DNA of 64,000 nt from Henningerozyma blattae CBS 6284 (GCF_000315915.1 NC_020192.1:62001-126000), one strand, 5' to 3'; shown: positions 1 through 11,393, counted from the first letter of the stretch. The notes: generated by a model from the sequence alone, not told the origin. Program-made: numbers and translations.

Positions 1-2793
1 GTCTAATTCAATTTTATTAAAAATATGCTGTAAGTCATCTTTTATATCATTAATATACTTATTAGCATGAGATAGAGATCTACTACCAGAATGAACAACA
101 GATTGGATTAACAAAATAATAATGAATTTATTATAATCAACAATTAAATTATCAGATTTTAATTCTTCTAATAAAGTTTCTAATTCAGTAACTTCTTTTT
201 GGTTAATAGCTTTATGAATATAATCTAAAATTTTACGAACATTTTCACATAATGGGAAGGAATCTTGCCTAAATAACAAATCATTTTTTTTTAAGTCATT
301 ATCATTTAAATCATAGTTGAATAATAAAGATTGATAATATGATAATAATTGATCTTTGGGAATATATGAAGTATCCAAATATTGTTTAAATTCCATTGGT
401 AAACTATCTTCAATATCCAAAGAATTAGATGTTAATCTTAATTCTTTTTGAATTAAATTTCTTGCAAATGAAACTTTTGGATTATAAAAAGTTTTTGAAA
501 ATTTAATTGAATCATTTTCCCATTCATTCCATTTCCATGAAAAATTGAAATTACTCATTTGTACTGAAAACCAATCTAAATATCTTAATTTTAATTCTAA
601 GTCCAATGAATCTAAATTAGAATAAAAATATCTAAAAGCTCTACCGAAGACTGGTGCAATTGCTTTTGGAGAATTTTTACAAATTTCAACCAATAAAGTA
701 TAGAAATATGCAAATGGTTGTGACAAATCTGGTAATTTAAATAAAAGTCCCAAAATTGTCTCAATAGCTAAATCTTCGATTTTAAATGTTGGAATTAAAG
801 GATTATCTTCAAAAGTTTCAATTAACTGTGCAATAGATTCACCTGGTGGCGCAAATAAGTTTGGCTTAAAGAACAAATCTAAAGTGATTACCTGTCTAGC
901 GACTTCTTTTCTATTAAATTCCATACTCTCCACCATATCAATGATAATATCATTAAACAATTGACCTGGATAAGTGTTGATTGGAACCATTGTTGAAAAA
1001 TCGCCTACTGAATTTGGTAAATAAACATGGAAATCATATCTTGGAGTTTTCCACATCTTATCTACAGATCCAATAAAATCAGAATCTAATTTACTGAATG
1101 GTAATAATTCTTCGGTAGTTGGTAATTTTAACGTTTCATTAAAACCTTGATCTGGTGAAACATTTGGATCTAAATGTGACCAATCAATAAATAGTTCATT
1201 TAATTGTTGCATATCATTTGATAAAATTCTTTTGACATTTGGTAAGATTAATTCAATTAATAATTGCCTTTTATATGGAGGGTTTTTGCTATTATATTCA
1301 TTTAATAAATCTAACTGAATATTATTAATAGTGAAATTATTTTCTAAATCAATAATTAAATTTTCAATTTTAGATTTCAATTCTTCATTTGATTTATTAA
1401 AATAAAACATATATGGAACATTAATCAAAGTATTTGTATAGATCAATTCAGATAATGGATTTCTAATTGATGGATCAGACTTATTTAATTCAATTGCAAG
1501 ATCAAAAAATTGTTTAAACAAATTAATTAAATCGTCTACAATGAGTAATGGACTTAATAGAGCAAAAAATCTTAATATTAATTTTGATTTATTCCAAACA
1601 CCAGTATCTTCTGATGGAATCTCCTCATCTTCATTTAAAACAATGGATTTATTAATTAAATTTTGTAATTCATCAAAAAAATAATTTATAATACTTTTAC
1701 CAGCAACTAAGTTTTGTTTATGAACATGCATTGTTAAAAGGGCAATCGATGGTTGTTTTTGTGGTTGTTCAAATATAACAGATTTTAAAGTCTGTAATAA
1801 AGCATCGTTAAAATATTCTTCATGGCCATATTCATTACTTATTGCTTCACTTAAGAATTTGATATCATCATCGAATGCCTTAATTGATTCACCAATAGTA
1901 CGGATATCAGGCATCATTTCTTTACATAATTGAACCACTGGAGGAATTCTTTGTTTTTTTGGGCCACGAGGTCTATAATCATGAAACCCTTCATCATCAT
2001 CAACAAAATCTGGTTGTAAAATCATGGTAATTTATGTTAATTTTAAAAAAAAAATTAAATATTTATATTCAACTCAGTTAGTAAAAAAAGAATTAATTTG
2101 ATAAATTTCAATTAATCTTATTTCAAGGTATATTATTATATGGGTATAGTAACTAATTTTTGACCAGTAAATAGGATTAAGATGGATCAGAAATATAATG
2201 TATTATATGCAACAATAGCTCAATTCCTAAAGAGTTGTTTGGTCTCAATGATAATAGGAAAAAAAATTAAAAAAAAACTATGGATGACGAAAAATAGGAA
2301 TATTATTGAAGAAGAAAGATTTATCAAATGAAAGCAATATCGCTATTGAACTAACAATCTTTCATATGAAATTTCCTTAAATTAATATAAAAGTTTGAAA
2401 AAAATTTGTTTGAATACAAAGATAGACCACAACAAAGAATATTCCTTTATAAGTTATATTTAAGTTAATTTTTTTGTCTTTCGTTTTCCAAACTGCAAAT
2501 CTTTAGAATTTCTCAATTTTTCAAGTTTGTGGCAAATAACCGCCAAGGATATTTTTCGCTGTAAATTATGTTATATAAAAAAACATTAACCAGAAAAAAA
2601 ATAAATTCAATGTTCAATTCCTGATAGAAAATCAGTAATAATGTATTGTAATAATATGCAAACTTTTTTGGCCTTAAAAATGGGGAAATTTTTCTAAAGG
2701 GACCATAACAATCAGAGGACATAATCTTCAAATGACATCTTTCCATAGATCAAAAAATACTAATGTTCAGCATTGTATAATAATACATGTTCA

Positions 2794-2839
<46 letters not shown>

Positions 2840-2923
2840 GAATAGAAATAAAATAAATTAGAATAAAATATTATATAGATATCAAAATAATAACATACCA
2901 TCTCTTGATCTTTTTCCCGACAT
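1..2923 (-). CDS. STO1: Nuclear cap-binding complex large subunit (CBP80), two exons, 3' end outside window
   Basis: Large subunit of the nuclear cap-binding complex, which binds the m7G cap of RNA polymerase II transcripts with Cbc2 and promotes splicing and export. Exon 2 (2009 down to 1) encodes about 670 residues highly similar to yeast Sto1/Cbc1 along their whole length; near the start the MIF4G-type region contains KKQRIPPVVQLCKEMMPDIR. Exon 1 (2923-2899, 25 nt, phase 1) encodes MSGKRSRD plus one base and joins after an 889-nt intron, matching the phase-1 5' intron I recall for S. cerevisiae STO1. An unspliced ATG at 2025 is also open, but the residues before DFVDDDEGF would come from intron sequence. 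The last part of the protein (about 190 residues by comparison with 861 in S. cerevisiae) lies outside the window. PKR1 lies upstream on the same strand. Confidence 0.95.
2010..2898 (-). other. STO1: Spliceosomal intron of STO1
   Basis: The 5' splice site is GTATGT (2898-2893), a perfect TACTAAC branch box lies at 2083-2077, then a U-rich tract, and the 3' splice site is CAG ending at 2010. The only AG between branch and acceptor lies too close to the branch to be used. Branch-to-acceptor distance is about 68 nt. At 889 nt it is long for a yeast intron; I see no clear snoRNA boxes in it. Confidence 0.88.
2795..2837. repeat. AAT/TAA trinucleotide microsatellite
   Basis: About 14 consecutive AAT units inside the STO1 intron, close to the 5' splice site. 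Likely length-polymorphic; no coding meaning. Confidence 0.9.
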
Positions 2924-3362
2924 TGCTCAAATTGGAAATGTAGAGATTTAAACAAAACTGGATAATATTAGCAATAGAAAAGGAATTCAGTTACTCACGG
3001 AATTGTGCAATAGTGTACTTATTCCCTAACGTATCAATTGGTATAACCACAACCTTTAGCTTTATTTATTAAACTCTTGATGGCTCTTATTACCATTATA
3101 GTTACAATGTTATTTTTTTTACCAACTATTTCATAGATACTAGTTGAAATTTTCAAGACAATTACCCGCACATAATAAAAATGCACGGATTCTCTCTCTA
3201 TAACAGGAAAGATAAACGCCATTATAATGAAGACTATGAAAATGTAAATGAGAAGAATTATAGATGAAATGCTTTAAAGACAAAGGTTTATAAAGATTTT
3301 TATGAAGCATAATTGGAATTGTGTTGGTAAAATGTATTATACAGTCAATGGTTCGTTGATTA
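2924..3362. other. Intergenic region, STO1 promoter and PKR1 3' flank
   Basis: Both flanking genes run on the minus strand. I see no further gene or distinct structure here; the short open frame at 3034-3222 has no recognisable features. Confidence 0.6.
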
Positions 3363-3815
3363 TTATTCTGACATGGATTTACCCAAGTTTTTCAAAGAGG
3401 ATTTCGCATCATCAGTACTGCTATTCTTGGTCACTTGAGTATCGTTATCATATACATCCTTGGACATTGATTTAACTTCTTTCTTTTCTTCAGCTTGAAT
3501 CTTTTTGATTTCAGAGATAAACCAAGTTAAGATGCCATACAATATAGCAGCAATGAAAAATAAAAAGATGTAATGAATATTACCGCGTGTGACAAATACC
3601 ATAGAGGCCAAGACCGCTAATAATGAACAGAATGTGATGTGAATGGCAATGACAACCGCATCGTTAGCACCTGGTTCTGTTATACTTTTAATAATCAAAC
3701 TTTGAATGCTCATATCGTTTGTTTGATCCTGTGGATGTTCTTGTATGCTGTTTTTTTCCTCTACTATATCAGAAGATTCTTTAATAGTTGTTGGTTTATC
3801 ACTAGTTAACGACAT
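3363..3815 (-). CDS. PKR1: V-ATPase assembly factor Pkr1
   Basis: ER membrane protein needed with other assembly factors to build the V0 sector of the vacuolar H+-ATPase. 150 residues. A hydrophilic N-terminal stretch of about 45 residues is followed by the conserved core SITEPGANDAVVIAIHITF, a first membrane span, the loop TRGNIHYIF, a second span ending WFISEIKKI, and a charged lysine/serine-rich tail. S. cerevisiae Pkr1 is about 122 residues, so this copy has a longer N terminus. Position next to STO1 agrees with the YMR123W-YMR125W neighbourhood, although YMR124W (EPO1) is missing between them. Confidence 0.88.
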   Translation of the reverse strand: MSLTSDKPTTIKESSDIVEEKNSIQEHPQDQTNDMSIQSLIIKSITEPGANDAVVIAIHITFCSLLAVLASMVFVTRGNIHYIFLFFIAAILYGILTWFISEIKKIQAEEKKEVKSMSKDVYDNDTQVTKNSSTDDAKSSLKNLGKSMSE

Positions 3816-5293
3816 CGTATTAATTATTAGAAACGTTGATATTTATACAATAATAATTGTCACAATATTCACAATATACCCTTTGAAAAAATGTTTACTT
3901 AAACAAATATCCAACTAAACCTTAAATGTCCAATTGCTCGATGTTTATTTGAGTCTTTTTCTAACGAGTCTTTTAAGAAACACCCGTATGAATTGCAATA
4001 CTGAAAAGGCTCAACTAACAAGATTATTAATGCTAAAAAGAATGTGTCATTACTATTTTGGTGTTTGTACTTATTTCTCTGTAAAGAAATTTTTTCCAGT
4101 AATAGCTCATCAATTCCATTATTGAAAATTTCAAAGAATTCCTGAAAAAAAGTAATAGGGATGCAAGCGCGGGTAACTAGGATATGAAATGGTAAATGTA
4201 TTTTACTTAAATAATCTTACAAGTTCCTAGACAAAGTAAATCTTTATGGTCCTATTAGAATTAAGAAAGCTGGGGTAAATTTACTCTGCTTTTCTGGATA
4301 TTCTTGAGATTGTAACTCACAAGGAATTCTTATCTCTTTTAGGATATTTCTAAATGAGTTCTAGGTAAAAATAATCTTTATGTTTTGAAATGGTGAAACT
4401 TATACTGCATTTAAAATTGTATAAGGGGCTGTTATTACTACTGAATTGATAGTTGAATCAATTCCTCATGTTACCGAGAGCACAAAGGTCCTTATTGGAC
4501 GTATAAATAGTTTTGATAATATTTTTGATGAATTATAACAAGTACGAAGACCTATGAGGTAGAATATTTTCATAAAGGCAAGAGTACATCCTGTGAGGGA
4601 TACTTATATACCTATTAAAGATGTCAATTAGCAAGATTAATTACCGCATTTTATTACGTTTTGTTCTCTTGTAGTAACTACTCAAACAATGATCATTCAC
4701 ATTTTTTACCTCTAGACACTGAATGCAGCTTCAGTAATTACTTCAACTTTTAATTACAAACTCTGAATTTCATCGAGGTTTTTAGATATAACAGTCCCTT
4801 TCACTCTCTTTGGTTATCTTTGGTTCCCTTTTTTTCCCACATTCTTCTTGACTCTAGACTTTCTATTTGACTTCTTCCTCGGGATTTTTTTATGCATTAG
4901 ATGTCCGTAAATTAAGGTAATAAAGAGCCAAAAATGCTTTCAATATAACCTTTCCAAGATATACGTCAATCTAAATTAGCTGATTTATTCAGTAAATCTG
5001 ATGAACAAATTAAGCATCAGCTAACTTAATTCATCGCTAGTTAGTTTTAATTCCATCATTGGGTTTGTTTACATTCTCTTATAATTGGTCTCTTGACTTC
5101 TTTCCACATGTTTAATTATTTTCAAATATTAAAATATTTTAGGAACATTTTCATTCTAATTTTGTAATACACTTTTCTATAAAAACACAATCAATCTCAT
5201 TCTTGGCTTGATTTTTTTTTTTGCTTCTTTGTCATTTAATATTCACGACTGTAGAAGTATTTTTATCCCCTGTCAAGCACAATCAACTTCAAA
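3816..5293. other. Divergent promoter region PKR1/ADE17, possible gene relic
   Basis: 1.48 kb between divergently transcribed genes, longer than usual for this window. The part near 4140-4625 is less AT-biased than typical spacers here, and its plus-strand frame through position 4428 reads protein-like between stops (open 4425-4535). The 63-codon open frame at 3934-4125 has no recognisable homology. No intact gene is visible. Confidence 0.5.
4849..4854 (+). promoter_or_regulatory. TGACTC, candidate Bas1/Gcn4 site upstream of ADE17
   Basis: TGACTC lies about 445 bp upstream of the ADE17 start. In S. cerevisiae, adenine genes are activated by Bas1-Pho2 through this core. A single 6-bp match is weak evidence alone; the assignment rests on the gene it precedes. 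Confidence 0.35.
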
Positions 5294-7087
5294 ATGTCTC
5301 AACAAATGATTGCTATCATTTCCGTTTATGATAAATCCAATTTAGAAACTTTGGTCAAAGGTTTCTCTGAAAACAATATCCGTATCATTGCATCTGGTGG
5401 TACTTCTAAATTAATTAGATCCTTAGGCTATAAAGTTGAAGATGTTTCATCCATTACAAAAGCTCCGGAAATGTTGGGTGGTAGAGTCAAGACTTTACAT
5501 CCAGCAGTTCATGGTGGTATTCTTGCAAGAGATATTGACAGTGATGAAACTGATTTGAAAAGTCAAAATATTGAAAAAATTGATTTTGTTGTTTGTAATT
5601 TATATCCATTTAAAGAAACAATTGCTAAAGAAAATGTAACTATTGCAGATGCTGTTGAAGAAATTGATATTGGTGGTGTTACTCTTCTAAGAGCTGCCGC
5701 CAAGAATCATGAAAGAGTTACTATTTTATCTGATCCAAATGATTATGAAAAATTTTTAGTTGAGTTAAATGATAAAACCATTGGTGATATGCCTGGTGAG
5801 ATTTCCAAATCTTTAAAGAACCAATTTGCCCTAAAGGCCTTTGAACAAACTGCTAATTATGACTCAATGATTTCAGACTATTTCAGAAAGCAATACTCTA
5901 GTAATAAGAGTCAAATCACTTTAAGATATGGTGCTAATCCACATCAAAAGCCAGCTCAAGCATTCATTGCATCAAGAGAAGAATTACCATTTAAAGTTTT
6001 GGGTGGTTCTCCAGGTTATATCAATTTATTGGATGCATTAAACTCGTGGCCATTAGTAAAAGAAATTAGTGCTTCATTGAATTTACCAGCTGCTGCCTCT
6101 TTCAAGCATGTTTCCCCTGCAGGTGTTGCTGTTGGTTTACCATTAAATGATGTGGAAAAGCAAATATATTATGTCAATGGTATTGAAGGATTGACTCCTT
6201 TAGCATGCGCTTATGCTAGAGCTCGTGGTGCTGATAGAATGTCATCATTTGGTGACTGGATTGCCCTATCAAATATTGTAGATGTCCCAACTGCCCAATT
6301 GATTTCTAAAGAAGTATCTGATGGTATTATTGCTCCAGGTTTCGAACCTGAAGCCTTAGAAATCTTACAAAAGAAGAAAAATGGTAAATATTGTGTTTTA
6401 CAAATTGATCCAAATTATGAGCCAGAACAAATTGAAACAAGACAAGTATATGGTGTCAGTTTACAACAAAAGAGAAATGATGCTATTATCAACAAAAATA
6501 CTTTCAGAGAAATTATTTCCAAGAATAAAAGTCTCAATGAACAAGCTATTATTGATTTAACAGTGGCGACTCTTTCATTGAAATATACTCAATCTAATTC
6601 CGTTTGTTATGCCAAGAATGGTATGGTTATTGGATTAGGTGCTGGACAGCAATCCCGTGTTCACTGTACAAGATTGGCTGGTGATAAAGCTGATAACTGG
6701 TGGTTCAGACAACATCCAAAAGTATTGGGTATGAAATGGGCTAAAGGAACTAAAAGACCAGAAAAGGCCAATGCTATTGATTTGTTTGTCACCAACCAGG
6801 TACCAACTGAACAACCAGAAAAGTCTGACTATGAATCCAAATTTGAAACTTTACCAGAACCACTAACTGAAGTTGAAAGAAAAGAATGGATGTCTCAATT
6901 AACTGATGTTGTATTATCATCGGATGCCTTCTTCCCCTTCCCAGACAACGTCTACAGAGCCGTGAGATCCGGTGTCAAATACATTGCTGCTCCTACTGGG
7001 TCAGTTATGGACAAAGAAGTTCTAAAGGCTGCCGATTCCTTCGATGTTGTATACATCGAAAACCCAATTCGTTTGTTCCATCATTGA
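5294..7087 (+). CDS. ADE17: Bifunctional AICAR transformylase/IMP cyclohydrolase
   Basis: Catalyses the last two steps of de novo purine synthesis: formylation of AICAR by 10-formyl-THF to FAICAR, then ring closure to IMP. 597 residues (yeast Ade16/Ade17 about 591-592). The MGS-like cyclohydrolase domain fills roughly residues 1-190 ([38 protein letters not shown]). The transformylase domain begins near residue 205 ([13 protein letters not shown]) and contains the catalytic Lys271-His272 in FKHVSPAG. The C terminus NPIRLFHH is typical. The ATG is in good context and there is no in-frame upstream start. Neighbour SDH3 matches the YMR120C-YMR118C arrangement. ADE16 and ADE17 are duplicates, so the choice of ADE17 rests on this synteny. 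Confidence 0.96.
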   Translation: MSQQMIAIISVYDKSNLETLVKGFSENNIRIIASGGTSKLIRSLGYKVEDVSSITKAPEMLGGRVKTLHPAVHGGILARDIDSDETDLKSQNIEKIDFVVCNLYPFKETIAKENVTIADAVEEIDIGGVTLLRAAAKNHERVTILSDPNDYEKFLVELNDKTIGDMPGEISKSLKNQFALKAFEQTANYDSMISDYFRKQYSSNKSQITLRYGANPHQKPAQAFIASREELPFKVLGGSPGYINLLDALNSWPLVKEISASLNLPAAASFKHVSPAGVAVGLPLNDVEKQIYYVNGIEGLTPLACAYARARGADRMSSFGDWIALSNIVDVPTAQLISKEVSDGIIAPGFEPEALEILQKKKNGKYCVLQIDPNYEPEQIETRQVYGVSLQQKRNDAIINKNTFREIISKNKSLNEQAIIDLTVATLSLKYTQSNSVCYAKNGMVIGLGAGQQSRVHCTRLAGDKADNWWFRQHPKVLGMKWAKGTKRPEKANAIDLFVTNQVPTEQPEKSDYESKFETLPEPLTEVERKEWMSQLTDVVLSSDAFFPFPDNVYRAVRSGVKYIAAPTGSVMDKEVLKAADSFDVVYIENPIRLFHH

Positions 7088-7547
7088 ACACTGAGCTCTA
7101 TGCTCCTATATAATGTCTAATGTAAATCCTATATAAATATGTCAACCCCAATTCATTTTAAAAAAAGAAGAAAATGATTATCATACATATACTAGAGACT
7201 TATTCTTGTATCAATAAATAAAGTATCGTTTCATATACTTTCTAATAAATGTTTATACAGGCTAATACATATTTATATATATTTATATATATATATATAC
7301 AGTTTATATGCTCCATCCTTGCACCACCCTATGTCCGGTCCGGAATTCCAAAAAAAATGTCCACGCGCAATAAGGGTTGAAGATTCAAAATTTAAAGGAT
7401 CGATGATAACTGACTAGTATAAATAATCTTAAGTTATTGTAGCTATTGATTAACGAGTTAATCGAAAATATATATATCTGGTATTTGTATGCTAGAGAAC
7501 GACAAGAATTCTCCTACTAGCTATCTAACATAACAAATTGTAGCAAA
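7088..7547. other. Intergenic region ADE17-SDH3
   Basis: Holds the ADE17 terminator region, a short AT dinucleotide tract near 7270-7300 and the SDH3 promoter. No other feature seen. Confidence 0.6.
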
Positions 7548-8162
7548 ATGACCGCAGCTGCCCTATCCTCCATGAGATTAGGTCTTCAAAAGACTGTTTC
7601 TTCATCCATCATGTCTAAGAGTATGATGATGAATATGACCAAGACTATGAGTCTTCGTCTTATGAATAGACAATACTCTTCTACTTCATTGCTTTCTTCG
7701 CCAGCTAGATCTAACGACAAGTGGTTAAACCAAAAGAGATTTACTAGCACTTCTGTCAAGCAAGAAGATGAATTATTAGTGGCACAAAGAGGTAAGAGAC
7801 CTAACTCCCCACATCTAACTATCTACCAACCACAATTAACTTGGTACTTATCCTCTGTTAACCGTATTTCCTGTTGTATCTTAGGGTTTTCCTTCTACTT
7901 CTTAACCATGATTATTGGGTTTGGTGCATTATTGGGATATGATGTTAATTCTAAGAAGATCAAGGAATTCTATGACAAACATTTCAATAATATCTTTGTG
8001 AAAGGTGCCTTTGCTTATTTGTTTGCCTTCCAATTGTTCGGTACTTTAAGACATTTGACTTGGGATATGGGCTACCAATTGACTTTGAAAGGTGTATATA
8101 GAACTGGTTATTCTGTCATCGCCTGTGGTACATTATTGGGTACCTATCTATGGTTATTCTAA
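7548..8162 (+). CDS. SDH3: Succinate dehydrogenase cytochrome b subunit (complex II)
   Basis: Membrane anchor of succinate dehydrogenase in the mitochondrial inner membrane; with Sdh4 it holds the Sdh1-Sdh2 catalytic dimer and forms the ubiquinone site. 204 residues. The first 60-75 residues are rich in Ser, Met and Arg with almost no acids, a clear mitochondrial presequence. The mature part starts near RPNSPHLTIYQPQLTW, followed by SSVNRISCCILGFSFY and three hydrophobic spans; LRHLTWDMG carries the conserved histidine after the second span. S. cerevisiae has two copies, SDH3 (YKL141W) and SHH3 (YMR118C); this locus mixes neighbours of both (ADE17 on one side, CTK1 on the other), so it descends from their common ancestor. 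Confidence 0.93.
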   Translation: MTAAALSSMRLGLQKTVSSSIMSKSMMMNMTKTMSLRLMNRQYSSTSLLSSPARSNDKWLNQKRFTSTSVKQEDELLVAQRGKRPNSPHLTIYQPQLTWYLSSVNRISCCILGFSFYFLTMIIGFGALLGYDVNSKKIKEFYDKHFNNIFVKGAFAYLFAFQLFGTLRHLTWDMGYQLTLKGVYRTGYSVIACGTLLGTYLWLF

Positions 8163-8329
8163 TCGCAACTAAAATGCATCGGATCAATGTCTGTATATAC
8201 GAAGCATACCCTCCTTCACGTCATCTCTGGAGTGTTTTTCAATAGAGCAATGATACTGGATGATCTTTTTTTATTTTTATTTATTCATGTACCTCCTCTA
8301 TTTATTTATCTATCTATACTTTTGATGAC

Positions 8330-8360
<31 letters not shown>

Positions 8361-9215
8361 TCTATTTATTTATTCTAATATATATTCCCTTTCTCCTTTA
8401 ACATTTGGCTATTTCTCTTAGTTCGATTGATCTTATCTGGTAAAAAGATCATGCTCAAATATAAAGAAATTATCGTGTTACCTCAGCATAGATATAAAAG
8501 CCTCATAAATAACAACAATAATAAGAATTTAAATTACTATAAATATAATTCTGTTTAAACTCAAATTATTGTTATTATAGCTTTCCACGTGATCAGCAAT
8601 TTTTAAATTTTCATTTTCCATTTTATTTTCCAATACAGAAATGAGATGCGAAAAATTAAGACCAAGATGGATTGAAAAACTAATATCATCAAACATGAAT
8701 ACTTAACTATTGAAGGTTAGATTTAGGAAAAAAAAATGTTATGGAAGTTCAGAAATACACAGTATAGAGTTTATAGATCCATCCTGATTGTATTTCAGCT
8801 TATTTTAATTCAATCCAATTAAGAACATTAACCATTAGCTTCCATTTACATTTTGGCGGAACTATATCACTTTTTTTTATTTGATATTTTTTTTAGAATT
8901 CTCTTTGTTTGAGCCTATATTAAAAGCAAGAAAACACACAAGTTAAAACAGTTTATTACATTCACGATAGACACTCCACTACACGATATACCACCTCATT
9001 TTTTCATTCTCCAATTTCACACCTTTTTTTTTTGACTTTTACGATATAATACATAATCTAGCATTTTTTTTAAACTTTAACCTACTTCTCCCAACTATCC
9101 CTTTGTACATCCCTTTGCATCTTTCCTTTTACATAATATAACCACATAATTTTTACTCGAATATACTTGTTTATTATTTTACTTTTATTATTAATATTAA
9201 TACTACTTTTTAACA
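8163..9215. other. Intergenic region SDH3-CTK1
   Basis: 1.05 kb with a TTTA microsatellite just after SDH3 and a pyrimidine-rich CTK1 leader region (about 8990-9180). TGL1, which sits between SDH3 and CTK1 in S. cerevisiae, is absent and no relic was recognised. Confidence 0.6.
8330..8375. repeat. TTTA tetranucleotide microsatellite
   Basis: About eleven TTTA units with one TCTA interruption, in the SDH3 3' flank. The open frame across it (8187-8378) is only repeat translation. Confidence 0.9.
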
Positions 9216-11393
9216 ATGGCGTTTCATGACAGAGAAAGATCCTCCAAAATTGGTAGCAATAATTCCAATCCACAATCTACCGGTTCTAATACGTCCAATG
9301 CAAGCAAACGAAACTATATCACCAAGCATATTCCTAGAGGGCCAAGGAAGAGGCCTTCCAACAATAGCAACATTTCTAATAGCAATGAGCACACTTCAAC
9401 AGATTATAATGATAGCCTAAGTAATAATCCATTAGCCAAACGACTAAAACCAGCCCATACTCACCAGAACAACTCAATAAATAATGCCGATAATCGGTAT
9501 AAAGAAAAGAGTTCTTCAAGGACAAATTCTCGATATCGTGGGGCAAATGATCAAAGTAATAATACCAGTAACAGTACAAATTCTAATGATCGTTATTTAA
9601 ATAGTAATTCAAGAAGAAGAAACAGTCATCGTAGAAGTCAAAATTCAAATTCAGGCCCAAATTCTGGAAATAATACACGGTCGAGTTCACGTTATCAAGG
9701 ACAAATAAATAATAGTAATTCAAGGTATAACACTTCAAATCAACATGATGACACTAATAATAAAAATGATTCAAATTATTCCATAACAAATGTAACAGAA
9801 AATGAGGAACTCATCTCTAGGAAAAATATGAGTAATTCAGCTTCAAGATATGGGAAGAAAGGCAGGAATATTAGATATTCTAATACTAGTGGTAGTACTA
9901 CTAATCAAAAGGGAATTATTACAAATAGCAGAAATTCAAACGATCGTAGCACAAATGGTAGCACATATAACGATATTAAACTAAGACTACCGAAAGGACC
10001 AAAATCATTCACTTCCACTACTGATATCTCAACCACTTCTTCAAATCTACCTAATTCAAATAAAAATACAAATTTACATATAGATATCAATTCTAATAAT
10101 GCTAATAATAATATAATTAGTCAAATAAGCAAGCATATTAAATTTTCAATTTTAAAGCAAAAGAGAAGCTCCTCAGTTTATGAAAGACTATTACAGGTTG
10201 GTGAAGGTACCTATGGTAAAGTTTATAAAGCTAAAAATAGGATCAACTGGAGAAATTGTTGCATTGAAAAACTAAGGTTAGAAGGTGAAAAGGAGGGCTT
10301 TCCAATAACATCTATTCGAGAAGTTAAATTATTACAAACTTTTAATCATGAAAATATTTCAAAATTAACTGAAATCATGTGTGAATCACAGAGGATCATT
10401 TATATGATATTTGAATATTCTGATAATGATTTATCGGGTATATTATTAGATAAAAAATTGACAATTAAACCTAATCAGTGTAAACATTTATTTAAACAGT
10501 TATTGTTGGGTATTGATTATTTGCACGATAATTTTATTTTACATCGAGATATAAAAGGTTCAAACATTCTCGTTAATAATAAAGGCATATTAAAAATAAC
10601 AGACTTTGGTTTAGCACGTAAAATGAAATTAAATTACAATATTAATAATGATGATAATAGCAATAAAAATAATATGCAATATTCAGAGCCCCCACCTGAA
10701 AATGATTACACGAATAGAGTTATAACGTTATGGTATAGGCCACCTGAGCTTTTAATGGGTACTACAAATTATTCAAGTGAAGTTGATATGTGGGGATGTG
10801 GATGTTTATTAGTCGAACTATTTAATAAGACAGCCATTTTCCAAGGTATTAACGAAATTGAGCAAATAAATTCCATATTTAAAATATTAGGTACTCCAAA
10901 TTTAAATACATGGCCAGAATTTCATAAAATGCCATGGTTCTTCATGATATTGCCCTTCTTGAAACAAAACTATGAATTTAAGTATTTTGAGAAATTTAGA
11001 AAATTATTGCCCACCGAGGAATGTTATAATCTATCACTGGGTTTATTAGATTATAATCCAAAGAAAAGATTAAATGCTAAGGAAGCTTTGAACAGTCAAT
11101 ATTTTAAGGAGGATCCATTACCAGAGCCATTGGTTTTAGAAGGATACGTTGGAAGACATGAATATGAAGTGAAGCAAGCGAGAAAATTGCAAAAGAAAAA
11201 AGAGAGCGGTTCTGGTTTGGGTTCTCATAATACTAATAATAATACTGGTAATAATAACAACAATAATTCCAGCCATAACCCTAGCGTAATCAATCATACA
11301 AATTCTAATTCTAATTCTAATTCTAATACACATTCTAGCAGAAGTAGAAGTACTAGCATAAGTGCTGATGCCAGCTTGAATACTAAAAAGTGA
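9216..11393 (+). CDS. CTK1: CTD kinase I catalytic subunit, with a local frame disruption at the catalytic lysine
   Basis: Cyclin-dependent kinase that phosphorylates Ser2 of the RNA polymerase II C-terminal repeat with Ctk2 and Ctk3. 725 residues: an Asn/Ser/Arg-rich N-terminal region to about 320, kinase domain about 327-640, and an Asn/Ser tail. Kinase motifs: GEGTYGKVYKAKN (Gly loop), LHRDIKGSN (catalytic loop), KITDFGLARK (DFG), NRVITLWYRPPELLMG (CDK-type T loop), DMWGCGCLL. The beta-3 motif should read close to TGEIVALKKLRL, but residues 344-352 read NWRNCCIEK, which places Glu351 at the ATP-binding lysine. The expected motif is present one frame over, between an extra A at 10245/10246 and a missing A in the run 10267-10271. 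HSK3 next door matches YKL139W-YKL138C-A. Confidence 0.93.
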   Translation: MAFHDRERSSKIGSNNSNPQSTGSNTSNASKRNYITKHIPRGPRKRPSNNSNISNSNEHTSTDYNDSLSNNPLAKRLKPAHTHQNNSINNADNRYKEKSSSRTNSRYRGANDQSNNTSNSTNSNDRYLNSNSRRRNSHRRSQNSNSGPNSGNNTRSSSRYQGQINNSNSRYNTSNQHDDTNNKNDSNYSITNVTENEELISRKNMSNSASRYGKKGRNIRYSNTSGSTTNQKGIITNSRNSNDRSTNGSTYNDIKLRLPKGPKSFTSTTDISTTSSNLPNSNKNTNLHIDINSNNANNNIISQISKHIKFSILKQKRSSSVYERLLQVGEGTYGKVYKAKNRINWRNCCIEKLRLEGEKEGFPITSIREVKLLQTFNHENISKLTEIMCESQRIIYMIFEYSDNDLSGILLDKKLTIKPNQCKHLFKQLLLGIDYLHDNFILHRDIKGSNILVNNKGILKITDFGLARKMKLNYNINNDDNSNKNNMQYSEPPPENDYTNRVITLWYRPPELLMGTTNYSSEVDMWGCGCLLVELFNKTAIFQGINEIEQINSIFKILGTPNLNTWPEFHKMPWFFMILPFLKQNYEFKYFEKFRKLLPTEECYNLSLGLLDYNPKKRLNAKEALNSQYFKEDPLPEPLVLEGYVGRHEYEVKQARKLQKKKESGSGLGSHNTNNNTGNNNNNNSSHNPSVINHTNSNSNSNSNTHSSRSRSTSISADASLNTKK

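Noticed and set aside
1..2025. Unspliced start of STO1 at 2025
   Set aside because: A complete set of splice signals and a better-matching exon 1 exist upstream; residues between this ATG and the acceptor are intron sequence.
3934..4125. 63-codon plus-strand frame near PKR1
   Set aside because: No homology, and AT-rich amino-acid composition; treated as spacer.
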